NCBI GenBank assembly: GCA_023398375.1
Contig: JAEWSH010000119.1
Coordinates: 1 to 15,158 of the forward strand
Direction: 5' to 3'
From: Bacillota bacterium
GTDB taxonomy: Bacteria > Bacillota > Clostridia > Lachnospirales > Lachnospiraceae
Length of the DNA stretch: 15,158 bases
Shown: positions 1 to 7,160 of the stretch, piece after piece
Position numbering within the stretch: position 1 is the stretch's first letter
How the letters are laid out: each line of letters starts with the position of its first letter
Program-made: the position numbers and the translations under genes
The notes under the pieces: generated by a model
The model's database searches: none
Told to the model about the DNA's origin: nothing
What the model saw: the letters and a program-made list of their open reading frames with translations, nothing else

Positions 1-115
1 AAAGCCCCGTATCACCTTTGGGCCCCTTGGGCATGGTGATATCCACGTCTGTACAGGATGTCATGAATGACACTATGACCATGCCGCACAGAACTGATGA
101 TTTGAATAAATTCAT
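1..115 (-). CDS. Collagen-like surface lipoprotein, N-terminal part (runs off left edge)
   Basis: The gene reads leftward from ATG at 113-115 and leaves the window after 38 codons. The visible protein begins MNLFKSSVLCGMVIVSF and has a lipoprotein signal peptide ending in the lipobox MTSC, so Cys21 should be lipidated. The mature N-terminus continues TDVDITMPKGPKGDTGL, where GPKGDTG begins a collagen-like Gly-X-Y pattern. Bacteroidales lipoproteins with such stretches usually carry a larger domain after them, which cannot be seen here. The whole visible coding part is identical to the gene start at the right edge of the window. A promoter-like element lies just upstream and the invertible AraC cassette follows. 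The surface location is inferred; function is unknown. Confidence 0.8.
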   Translation of the reverse strand, partial: MNLFKSSVLCGMVIVSFMTSCTDVDITMPKGPKGDTGL

Positions 116-143
116 GTAATTGTTTAAGTTTAAATATATAAAA
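1..143. repeat. Left copy of 143-base terminal inverted repeat
   Basis: Reading inward, bases 1-143 equal the reverse complement of 15016-15158 except at position 128 (G here; the partner base at 15031 gives T). The repeat covers 115 coding bases of the lipoprotein gene plus 28 bases of its upstream region, ending in an A/T-rich -7-like element. Beyond 143 the two sides diverge. The repeat reaches the window edge and may continue outside it. Confidence 0.95.
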
Positions 144-159
144 ATAATAAATGTATCAA
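131..159 (-). promoter_or_regulatory. Candidate promoter of the left lipoprotein gene
   Basis: On the minus strand a TTG (157-159) is followed after 18 bases by TATATTTA (131-138), close to the Bacteroidales TTTG / TAnnTTTG pattern with one mismatch in the -7 element. The right-hand copy keeps the same arrangement with a 17-base gap. The -7 part lies inside the inverted repeat and the -33 part just outside. A/T-rich context makes chance matches easy. Confidence 0.35.
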
Positions 160-484
160 GATTTAAAACATAAACCGCTCAGCATAAACCTAACGATTTA
201 ATGTAATCTTTACATTTTATGATAGTAAAATTATGACTTATATTACCTTTCAAATTAATATTTGAACTCATTCTTTGTATAAGAATCAAAAAGTAATTCA
301 TTTTACATATGCGGATGAATATCCAGGAATCCTATAGTAAAAAGACTTGCTAATCTGTCTACACACAAAACCTAAAAAACATTCCACCCCGAATATGCAG
401 GTAAATCGAGTCTGTATTGGATCACTCCATATTGAATATTTCATGACTCATTCGCATAATATCATTGAATTATAATTCCCATTT
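160..484. other. Intergenic region without a recognised gene
   Basis: This is A/T-rich DNA between the left lipoprotein gene and the first recombination-like site. I see no credible reading frame, tRNA or rRNA. It contains a partial palindrome, CAAATTAATATTTG, near 251-264, whose meaning is unclear. No exact TAnnTTTG element facing the lipoprotein gene was found in it. Confidence 0.5.
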
Positions 485-519
485 AATTTTCCACTCTCTC
501 CCGTAGAGAGTGGAAAATT
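485..519. repeat. loxP-like recombination site, left copy (spacer CCCGT)
   Basis: The 15-base arm AATTTTCCACTCTCT (485-499) and its exact complement AGAGAGTGGAAAATT (505-519) flank the 5-base asymmetric spacer CCCGT (500-504). Two inverted arms around a short directional spacer is the usual architecture of a tyrosine-recombinase core site. A 28-base stretch of it (492-519) recurs perfectly and inverted at 1647-1674. On the plus strand the hairpin is followed by a short T run, so a terminator role is a rival reading, but it would not explain the inverted spacer in the second copy. Confidence 0.75.
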
Positions 520-652
520 TTTCAAAATCTGCTCTGGAAAGCGGTTATAGATACTAAAAAGAAATAAAAGATGAAACATGTACAGATTTTATCATATAAC
601 TAACTGAAAATAAGATTACTAACATTATCATTAGGCAACAAAAACAGAAACA

Positions 653-1498
653 ATGGAACTTTTTTATTTGAACGAGCACACGTCTTGTTATAATTACTCA
701 AAATCTATGCAGGAGGGATTCCGGTATTATAAATTTGACGAAGGATTGAACCACGAGGAGGAATTGGTAAAAGATTGTATCCTGTTCGTACTCAAGGGAA
801 GTCTGCAATTCTCCTGCAACGGTTTTCAGTTCACTGTTTCATCAGGAGAGATGGTCTTTTTTTGCCGTGACAGCCTGTTTAACACCCAATCACTGGAAAA
901 ATGTGAAGTCGTGGCTGCCCTGTTCGAGGGGGGAGTATGGCCCTGTCAAAGGGCCTCCTTTTCAGAGTTATACCACCTGAGGGAAATTGTCGAATATCGT
1001 ATGGAACCTCTTGAAATCAGGGATCGGTTATGCAAATTTCTTGAACTACTGGTGTGTTATCTGGAAGATGGAGCGAACTGTATCCATTTTCACGAAATAA
1101 AACTCAAGGAACTTTTCTGGAACATTCGCTTTTACTATTCCAGACAGGAACTTGCGAATTTTTTCTATATGATTATAGGCCGTTCGCAAAACTTCAAAAA
1201 CAAGGTCTTGAACAATTACAAAAGTTGCAGGACCGTAAAAGAACTCGCATCGGCCTGTGATATCTCCCTTTCCGCCTTCAAAAGACAGTTTTCCGCGGAG
1301 TTTGGAGAGGCTCCAGCCGAATGGATGCAGAAACAGTTGTTGGGAGAAATCAAATACAAACTTTCAGTTACAGACCTGCCGTTGGGAACCATTGCCAATG
1401 AACTGGAGTTTTCCTCTCTTGCACACTTCTCCAGATTTTGCAAAAGATGTCTGGGATGTTCTCCCAGAGAGTTAAGACAGCAGATAAAAGGCGGTTAA
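653..1498 (+). CDS. AraC-family transcriptional regulator inside the invertible cassette
   Basis: This 281-residue protein has the usual AraC layout. An N-terminal cupin-like sensor part (about 1-100, with the beta-rich stretch ILFVLKGSLQFSCNGFQFTV) leads through a linker to a C-terminal double helix-turn-helix (about 185-278). In the first helix-turn-helix TVKELASACDISLSAFKRQF is clear; in the second, GTIANELEFSSLAHFSRFCK and the closing motif GCSPRELRQ match the family signature. Regulators of this type bind DNA and usually activate nearby genes; the ligand is unknown. The ATG at 653 is preceded by an A-rich leader typical of Bacteroidales. No exact TAnnTTTG element was found ahead of it. 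A broken close relative lies at 11890-12325, pointing the opposite way. Its enclosure by inverted sites suggests expression depends on orientation, or that it controls a neighbouring surface gene. Confidence 0.9.
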   Translation: MELFYLNEHTSCYNYSKSMQEGFRYYKFDEGLNHEEELVKDCILFVLKGSLQFSCNGFQFTVSSGEMVFFCRDSLFNTQSLEKCEVVAALFEGGVWPCQRASFSELYHLREIVEYRMEPLEIRDRLCKFLELLVCYLEDGANCIHFHEIKLKELFWNIRFYYSRQELANFFYMIIGRSQNFKNKVLNNYKSCRTVKELASACDISLSAFKRQFSAEFGEAPAEWMQKQLLGEIKYKLSVTDLPLGTIANELEFSSLAHFSRFCKRCLGCSPRELRQQIKGG

Positions 1499-1576
1499 AC
1501 AATCTCTGAATGAGGGAGATAAGAAATTGATAAATAATAGAGCCAAAACGGAAACAGCCAACAAAATTATTGTCTT

Positions 1577-1584
1577 TAAATTTG
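1577..1584 (+). promoter_or_regulatory. Promoter-like -7 element pointing out of the cassette
   Basis: TAAATTTG matches the Bacteroidales -7 consensus TAnnTTTG exactly. It sits after the AraC stop and about 60 bases before the right recombination-like site, facing that site. No clear TTTG was seen at the expected -33 distance. In the present orientation it faces the 3' end of the convergent recombinase gene; after inversion it would face the left lipoprotein gene. Confidence 0.35.
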
Positions 1585-1646
1585 CAGCGTAATCCAAATA
1601 AAAAAAAAGATTATGCTATTTTTTAACACATGCTGTAAGTTTTTTT

Positions 1647-1674
1647 AATTTTCCACTCTCTACGGGAGAGAGTG
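1647..1674. repeat. loxP-like recombination site, right copy (spacer ACGGG)
   Basis: The arm AATTTTCCACTCTCT (1647-1661) is followed by the spacer ACGGG (1662-1666) and AGAGAGTG (1667-1674). These 28 bases are the exact reverse complement of 492-519, including the spacer, which is therefore inverted relative to the left site. The outer arm is imperfect beyond 1674 (AAGAAA instead of GAAAATT), so the two outer half-sites differ. Confidence 0.75.
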
Positions 1675-2076
1675 AAGAAACAGGAACAAATATACGTATA
1701 TTGTGATAATATACTATAATTAAAGTAAAAAAAATATCTTAGATAATAGAATTTAACTAATGTAGAAAAATATTATTATTCCATTAAATCATCTGTTTAC
1801 CCAACAGATGCCGGTCCAAAACGTAGATACCATAACATGTAAATCCCTCTCGTAGCCATCTTTCAATTGAAGACGGTATAAGATAAATTAGCTAAATAAG
1901 GTGTTCCTTTTTTTCCTGTATAATCCCGCCACGTGCACCAAGGCGGGATTTACAGAAACATCCGGGAATGGTAAAATTATCGGTGGTAAAAGCCTCTTTG
2001 GGAGTGGTTAACCGCCGTCCATCGTCCAGACGGGAACTGAAGAATTTGAGCTGATATCTTTCGCGGTCGGGCCCGG
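1675..2076. other. Intergenic region with a strong hairpin at 1922-1950
   Basis: This region lies between the cassette and the 3' end of the recombinase gene. It is A/T-rich up to about 1790 and then more balanced. AATCCCGCC (1922-1930) and GGCGGGATT (1942-1950) form a 9-base perfect stem with an 11-base loop. No T run follows on either strand, so it is not a standard intrinsic terminator. A minus-strand frame starting with TTG at 2080 overlaps the recombinase stop, but its product is unlike any family I know and I do not call it. Confidence 0.5.
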
Positions 2077-3291
2077 TCAATCATCCACCGCTAAAATGAA
2101 GTCAGCCACTTGATTATTAACCGCATCCAGTGCGGAATGATCCAGTTCTTTCAGATAGATTCGGGTCGTTTTTTCCGACGTATGCCCCAGACACTCACCA
2201 ATAACATGAACCGAGGCACCGTTCACCTTGGCTATCGTGGCCCATGAATGGCGGGCCGCGTGAAGTCTCAGCGGGAATTCCAAACCAATGACCCGGGAAA
2301 TCTTTCCCAGGGAGTAACGAATCCTATGGTAGGCACTTCTATAACCGGCGTACGGATCCCGTTCTGCCGGAAACAACGGGAAGATGTATTCTCCCGGTAC
2401 ATTCTTGTATCTTTCCAGGATACGACTGATCTCCTTGTTTATACCTACCCGCATCAATTGATCGGTCTTGTGACGCCTGTAACAGATTTCACCCGGGAAA
2501 ACATGCCTCTTTTTTAGCAATGCAATATCGACGAATGACATTCCACGCGTGTAAATGCTGAACATGAAAATGTCCCGGGCAAGAGATAATGGGCTGTCCT
2601 TTTCCAGTTCAATTGCGGATAGTGTTTTAATCACAACCGGATCAAGGGAGCGTTTGAGAGTTTTTTCCGTTTTAATGCTTATATCGCGAAATGGGCAAGG
2701 AAGTTCCAGGCCCATCTCCCGACATCCCTTCCTGAAAAGAGCCTTGATATTATGCAGATAAAAACCAATGGTGTTATCGCATATACCCGAAGCGAGTAGT
2801 TTCCCCTGGTAGTCGGAAATGATCCGGGAAGAGAGTTTTATGAAAGGAAAATCCTTTTTTCCCAGGTACTTCTGCATGGAACGCAGGCTGGAGGCGTATG
2901 CCCGGGCTGTTCCCTCATGACCGCTTTCACGAAGCTCTCGGATTTTCCGTGAAAAATAGAAATAAAAACCGGCTTCGCGGGTTAACACGCCGTAAGTCCT
3001 GAATACGTCCTCTATTTCGTATTCCCGGGATTTCTTCTCTATCATTGAAATACACTTTAACAGTACCCTTGAGATACTTTCGCACCTGTTGTTGATCCTC
3101 CGAATCGACTCCGGGGTGTTTTCCCCGCCGTCGATAACCCTCCCTTTTACGGGATCAAACAGGGTATCCGGGATGCTGAATCCTGTATAAACAACCTTTT
3201 TCCTTCGCTTGTGAAGAACCTGCACGACTAACGGGAATTTGCCGGACCGGTTGCTCCTTCCTTTTACCAATACTGTTTTAACTGTTGCCAT
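2077..3291 (-). CDS. Tyrosine site-specific recombinase (phage integrase family)
   Basis: This 404-residue protein cuts and rejoins DNA at specific sites through a covalent phosphotyrosine. The N-terminal arm-binding part starts MATVKTVLVKGRSNRSGKFP, the usual opening of Bacteroidales integrases. A helical core-binding domain (about 100-210) follows, then the catalytic domain. The catalytic set is complete: Arg249 (in YTRGMSF), Lys275 (RRHKT), His344 and Arg347 (HAARHSW), His370 (LGHTSEKT) and Tyr379 (TRIYL). I chose the ATG at 3291 because homology begins there; the frame stays open to 3411, but that extension looks non-coding. It is not followed by phage or conjugation genes, so it fits a dedicated DNA invertase better than an element integrase. 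The adjacent inverted loxP-like sites are its likely targets (inferred). Confidence 0.93.
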   Translation of the reverse strand: MATVKTVLVKGRSNRSGKFPLVVQVLHKRRKKVVYTGFSIPDTLFDPVKGRVIDGGENTPESIRRINNRCESISRVLLKCISMIEKKSREYEIEDVFRTYGVLTREAGFYFYFSRKIRELRESGHEGTARAYASSLRSMQKYLGKKDFPFIKLSSRIISDYQGKLLASGICDNTIGFYLHNIKALFRKGCREMGLELPCPFRDISIKTEKTLKRSLDPVVIKTLSAIELEKDSPLSLARDIFMFSIYTRGMSFVDIALLKKRHVFPGEICYRRHKTDQLMRVGINKEISRILERYKNVPGEYIFPLFPAERDPYAGYRSAYHRIRYSLGKISRVIGLEFPLRLHAARHSWATIAKVNGASVHVIGECLGHTSEKTTRIYLKELDHSALDAVNNQVADFILAVDD

Positions 3292-3318
3292 AAGTTTTTT
3301 ATTAGTTAGACATTTGAC

Positions 3319-3344
3319 GCTTCCTTGTTTCCTGGAAAGGAAGC
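3319..3344 (-). promoter_or_regulatory. Dyad in the leader of the recombinase gene
   Basis: GCTTCCTT (3319-3326) and AAGGAAGC (3337-3344) form an 8-base perfect stem with a 10-base loop, and TTTCCTGGAAA is nested within it. It lies 28-53 bases upstream of the recombinase start codon. A -7-like TAAGTTTA lies just upstream of it on the minus strand. It could be an operator, a leader hairpin or an accessory recombinase-binding site. Confidence 0.4.
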
Positions 3345-3597
3345 ATAAACTTATATGCATCAAATCGGAAAAAGACCAAAAAAGTTCAGTAACCAAGCGG
3401 GAAAATTGCACGAAAGACGGGAAGTCGGTTCCAGACCCGTCGGTAAGGGAACGGTACGTCTTGTATGTATAGGATTTTTTTCAACTTGCCAAACATGAAA
3501 AATGGAACAGGGTGAGATGGTAAAGCATGTCCCAATACATCCCCAAGTAAACCACGGGGATTAAGCATGGCAGATGGGATTTTTTCGCTGCACAAGA
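3345..3597. other. Intergenic region, no gene recognised
   Basis: Together with the recombinase leader, about 370 bases separate the recombinase start from the end of the uptake-operon lipoprotein. A minus-strand open frame (69 codons, 3386-3595) is present, but its composition and lack of familiar motifs do not support a gene. It probably contains the recombinase promoter. Confidence 0.4.
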
Positions 3598-3624
3598 CAA
3601 AAAAGGCGGCCCCACCTGCCGCCT
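3598..3624 (-). terminator. Intrinsic terminator of the TonB uptake operon
   Basis: On the minus strand AGGCGGC (complement of 3618-3624) pairs with GCCGCCT (complement of 3604-3610) around a 7-base loop, followed directly by a run of six Ts. It lies about 40 bases after the lipoprotein stop codon. Confidence 0.85.
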
Positions 3625-3664
3625 GTAGATTGATAAAGAGAGAATTCCATCCTACGCGAGATGA

Positions 3665-4681
3665 TCAAAGCCATATGGATCCAGCTTCCACATCCCCCGC
3701 CTGGTAGGTATAGGAGATGAACTCCTCAAGCGCCTCCTTCCATGTAAGACTGAAGGTTTTCATGATGGAGTGTAGCGTGCGGTTGCTGTCTTCATCCAGG
3801 CTATCCTCCCCGATCAGGTTCACATCTGCCTCCGGGTCCACATCAACAAACTCCTCGCGGCTCCAAAACACCACTACCGGGATGCTCAGGTTAATATCCC
3901 ATGTTCCACGCTGGATCAATACCCCGGAGGGCTTGTAGAACGGGTCAAAGCCGTTTGTCTGCGGGTTCTTTTTAGAATTGTAGCCGTGATACAGGCGGAG
4001 TTTCAGGTCAAACTCCTTGCGGTCCTTCAGGAACCGGATAACTCCTTTTAATCCTACCGGGTTAGTGCCTCCCGTAATTTCCGCCTCGTTGTCATGTTTG
4101 GTCTTGTCCCAGGGCGTGGTATCCACATAGAGATAATCCACCAGTGCCTCCGGATCATTGTCGTCAGTTTCCGGTTTCCCGTCAAAGGTAGGTCTCACGT
4201 TCTCCGGGGTGAAGAAATGCTGGTGGATATTCTCCTGCCCGTTCTCCACGAACTGGCCGTTCATTAACTCTCCTTTGGAATTGTAGTAATAGATAAACAT
4301 CAGGTAAACCGGGGCCGGGGTAAAGTTGTTTCCATTTTTATATTCGCCGTTTTTCTGAACGTAAAACTTGCCCTGGCTTCCTTCAGCAAGGGTCCATCCA
4401 CTGCCGGTCTTCAGTTCATAAGTGATCTCCTGGACACGTTTCATATACCTGGCTGGGGATTCCGGATTTTGGTGGGGACCTCCGGCCTTCTGTATCTCGT
4501 TCCAGTCAGCGTGCAGGTGGCATTCAACGAGGCGGACGGTCATTTTTGCCGGGTCCTCATGCAGTTTGTTCTTCGTCTCGTCTTCTGGTATTACAGGATC
4601 CTTGCTGCAAGAGTTCAGCGACAGGACAAGGGACACTCCTACCAGAAGTGCCCACACGGTTTTACATGCAATTGTTCTCAT
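3665..4681 (-). CDS. Outer-membrane lipoprotein paired with a TonB-dependent receptor
   Basis: The protein has 338 residues. A signal peptide with lipobox LNSC puts the lipidated Cys at residue 25; the following SKDPVIPEDE is acidic, as often seen in Bacteroidetes surface-exported lipoproteins. The mature part has histidine pairs spaced by one residue, HLH at 55-57 and HQH at 153-155, plus HADW and several acidic stretches. These could bind a metal or a metal complex such as haem, but this is a guess from composition. I recognise no named domain. It starts 45 bases after the receptor stop and precedes a strong terminator, so it is the last gene of a three-gene operon and probably works as an extracellular substrate-binding partner of that receptor. 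It is not SusD-like in length or sequence. Confidence 0.75.
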   Translation of the reverse strand: MRTIACKTVWALLVGVSLVLSLNSCSKDPVIPEDETKNKLHEDPAKMTVRLVECHLHADWNEIQKAGGPHQNPESPARYMKRVQEITYELKTGSGWTLAEGSQGKFYVQKNGEYKNGNNFTPAPVYLMFIYYYNSKGELMNGQFVENGQENIHQHFFTPENVRPTFDGKPETDDNDPEALVDYLYVDTTPWDKTKHDNEAEITGGTNPVGLKGVIRFLKDRKEFDLKLRLYHGYNSKKNPQTNGFDPFYKPSGVLIQRGTWDINLSIPVVVFWSREEFVDVDPEADVNLIGEDSLDEDSNRTLHSIMKTFSLTWKEALEEFISYTYQAGDVEAGSIWL

Positions 4682-4726
4682 TTTTCTTTTTATTTATTTA
4701 TTAGTGTTGATTATAATTGTTATAAA

Positions 4727-7063
4727 TTAAAAAATCCAGTTTACACCGCAACGCACATCACGTCCCATATCATGCGCATAGTAACGCGAGCGGTTGGTGT
4801 ATTCCTTGTACTCACGGTTCAGGAGGTTGTCTGCCGACAGCATGAACCGGACCTGGTGTCCCCGTTTCACGGGAAGTTCAAGAGCAGCGTCGAACCCGAG
4901 GAGATGGTACGCCGGGGGAGTATACGGGATAAGATCCGTGTCCGGATCAAACCGCCTCTGTTTTGCGGTGAAACGGTGCCTGATGTTCAGACGCAGCCTG
5001 AGATGCGATTTCGTCTCGTGGATCCACGCAAGTTCATGGCTGAAACGGAAGGAGGGAATATAAGGAAGATAATTACCCTTTGTCCGTTCGTTTGCCCGTA
5101 TAAAGGAGACGACGGCATGGTAGTCCCATGAACCGTCCGGAGTGAAACGCAGGTCAAAGTCCATACCGCGGAAGAAAGCCGGGGTCTGCCTGTACTGGAA
5201 GACCGGGTATGCTCCCGAAATCACGGTGACTGTCTCTTTCTCCGGCCCCTCATAGATATAGCCGTCCACCCATTGCAGGTAACCGTCCAGACAGACGCTG
5301 AACATCCCGTCGCCGTAACGGAGGGAAGATATCCATTTGTAGCTTCTTTCCGAGTGCATCGCAGAGTCTCCCCTGACAAACATCCCAGACCCGAGCTCGT
5401 TCCCGTTGCTGTACAGTTCATACACGTGAGGGGCACGCCAAGCCAGACCGAAGTTGGAGGTGAGCCTCCAGCGTCTGGAAAGTTGATAGTGTCCTCCCAG
5501 GCTGTAGGACACGTTGTTAAACTTTCTTGTCCCGCCATAGGGGCTTCCCGTCCAGTCATAACCACTGGCACGGGTTTCCTGCATATCCAGGCGGAGGCCT
5601 GCTTCAACGCCTCCCCTGGCCAGGTGATATTTCCCGATTCCGTATATCCCTGCCTGTGTCTCCGTGTAGTTCGGGATAACGGGCACGAATCCGGTACCCG
5701 CGCGGCTGTGGTTCTCGATGAACATGACCTGACCTCCCGCCTCGACCTGCCAGGAGCGGTAATCCCGCTTCCAGCGCAGAAGATGCTGGAATGAATTCAG
5801 GTGCAGGGAAACCGCCGGAATGTTAGAATCCAGCCGCCGGACACGGTTTTCCTGCCTATCGTCCTTCTGCCAGGTACTCTGCCAGTGAATACTCCCCCCC
5901 TTCTTCATGCCGAGCCGCATCCTGCCGAATGCGATCTGATGGGTGACCTCCTGGCAGGGAGGCCTGATACCACGGGAGAAGGGATCCGTGTGCAGGGGGC
6001 GACCAAGCCGGATACGTTCCGCCAGCAGGTCCTCGCTACCCATCTGGGCGCTGAGCATCACCCCTGTCCGGCTGTAGAAGCGGCTGTAGAAACCTTCCAC
6101 TCTCAGACGTCCGCGGTCATAGCCCAGAGAGGCGGAAGCGTGATACTCTCTGGTTCCCGTGTTGTTCAGAAGATAGTGCGCAGTGGAACGGTCCCCGGAA
6201 TTTGACCAGGTTCCCTGCAGACGCCAGGCGAAATCACCGGGAAAAGCACCTTCGAGCTGTCCGGTAGCCACGTAGCGACGCCCGTTACTTCCGTAAAGTG
6301 CGGAGATTCCCCCTTGAAGGGAGCGTTTTCTGAAAGGAAGCGGAGACTGCTCCATGACGATAATCCCTCCAAGGGCATCCGAACCGTATCTTACCGCATC
6401 GGAGCCCTTGATTACCGAAACGGAGGAGCTGCCGTTCATGTCCACTTCGGGAGCGTGGTCGGCCCCCCATTGCTGCCCGGTCTGGCGGGCACCGTTATGG
6501 ATGATCAGTATCCGGTTCCCGTACATTCCTTGGATAACGGGTTTGGATACAGTGGTTCCCGTGCTGATGGAACTTACCCCGCTGACACGTTCGAGCAGGG
6601 TGGCAAGCGAGGTTCCCAGCGCGTTCCTGATCTCGGGAGATGAAAGGCGCCGGCTCACCACGTTGGGTGACGCCCCGGCACGTTCACCGGTCACGACCAC
6701 TTCCCCGAGTTTTTGTATGTCCGGGGAGAGACATACGGTATGTATGCTGCTTTCTTTGAATACCTCGTTCATAGGTACACGCCGGGAACCGTAACCCAGG
6801 CACTGCACGAGGACCGTATCCATGAAACACGTTCCATGACCGAAAACAATCATTCCACGGGGGGAGCTGACAAGTAACCGTTCCCCGGTCAGGATATAGG
6901 CCCCTTCAATGGGAAGCCCGCTTTCCTGGTCAATGACCAGCAGAGTATCGCGTGTACCCGTCGATTGCCGGTCAGCCTGTACCCGTGCTTCCATGGGAGA
7001 AGGGAGGGTACATAGGCAGACAACAAGCAGGCACACATACTGGAGATATGCATGAAATGTCAT
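4727..7063 (-). CDS. TonB-dependent outer-membrane receptor, metal type suspected
   Basis: This 778-residue protein is an active outer-membrane importer energised by TonB. In order it has a signal peptide (about 1-26), a carboxypeptidase-like beta domain (about 39-115), a TonB-box region around LGEVVVTGE (119-127), a plug domain (about 130-240, with VSGVSSISTGT, PVIQGMYGNRI and KGSDAVRYGSDALGG), and a long beta-barrel. The chain ends in a terminal Phe (CGVNWIF), the signal for barrel assembly. The length suits siderophore or metal receptors rather than SusC (about 1000). The plug segment QQWGADHAPEVD (198-209) resembles the His/Asp-containing plug segments of zinc-type receptors; that comparison is from memory and weak. 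It lies between a small His/Cys-rich protein and a lipoprotein on the same strand, forming one operon. Confidence 0.92.
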   Translation of the reverse strand: MTFHAYLQYVCLLVVCLCTLPSPMEARVQADRQSTGTRDTLLVIDQESGLPIEGAYILTGERLLVSSPRGMIVFGHGTCFMDTVLVQCLGYGSRRVPMNEVFKESSIHTVCLSPDIQKLGEVVVTGERAGASPNVVSRRLSSPEIRNALGTSLATLLERVSGVSSISTGTTVSKPVIQGMYGNRILIIHNGARQTGQQWGADHAPEVDMNGSSSVSVIKGSDAVRYGSDALGGIIVMEQSPLPFRKRSLQGGISALYGSNGRRYVATGQLEGAFPGDFAWRLQGTWSNSGDRSTAHYLLNNTGTREYHASASLGYDRGRLRVEGFYSRFYSRTGVMLSAQMGSEDLLAERIRLGRPLHTDPFSRGIRPPCQEVTHQIAFGRMRLGMKKGGSIHWQSTWQKDDRQENRVRRLDSNIPAVSLHLNSFQHLLRWKRDYRSWQVEAGGQVMFIENHSRAGTGFVPVIPNYTETQAGIYGIGKYHLARGGVEAGLRLDMQETRASGYDWTGSPYGGTRKFNNVSYSLGGHYQLSRRWRLTSNFGLAWRAPHVYELYSNGNELGSGMFVRGDSAMHSERSYKWISSLRYGDGMFSVCLDGYLQWVDGYIYEGPEKETVTVISGAYPVFQYRQTPAFFRGMDFDLRFTPDGSWDYHAVVSFIRANERTKGNYLPYIPSFRFSHELAWIHETKSHLRLRLNIRHRFTAKQRRFDPDTDLIPYTPPAYHLLGFDAALELPVKRGHQVRFMLSADNLLNREYKEYTNRSRYYAHDMGRDVRCGVNWIF

Positions 7064-7160
7064 ACTTGAAAAAATATAAACGGGTTATAATCTGTTAAGA
7101 CAGGACATGAAAAGCCCCTGCACGCAATCACAGTGATGGCATGCGAATCCCTCAAGGGAG

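Larger units (their letters stand above)
485..1674. other. Predicted invertible cassette carrying the AraC-family regulator
   Basis: The segment is bounded by two recombination-like sites whose spacers are in opposite orientation, which for a tyrosine recombinase predicts inversion rather than excision. Centre to centre it spans about 1.16 kb and holds one complete regulator gene plus an outward-facing promoter-like element near its right end. A tyrosine recombinase gene begins its coding strand 1.6 kb to the right and converges on the cassette. Inversion is predicted from site architecture only and has not been observed. Confidence 0.6.

Noticed and set aside
485..519. Reading the two palindromes only as intrinsic terminators
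   Set aside because: The left one is followed by a T run on the plus strand, but it sits upstream of the AraC gene and ends no known gene. The inverted asymmetric spacer and the perfect 28-base inverted match at 1647-1674 are better explained by recombination sites.
1892..2080. 62-codon minus-strand frame overlapping the recombinase stop
   Set aside because: It needs a TTG start, runs through a G/C-rich hairpin and shows no familiar motif or clear coding character.
3292..3411. 40-residue N-terminal extension of the recombinase
   Set aside because: Family homology begins at MATVK (3291); the upstream codons cover the leader dyad and promoter-like sequence.
3386..3595. 69-codon minus-strand frame upstream of the recombinase
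   Set aside because: No recognisable motif; it covers the probable promoter region of the recombinase gene and has unconvincing composition.
4469..5131. Long plus-strand frames opposite the TonB receptor and lipoprotein (also at 5273-5794, 5801-6205, 6354-6794)
   Set aside because: They are antisense shadows of G/C-rich coding sequence; the minus strand holds the recognised families.
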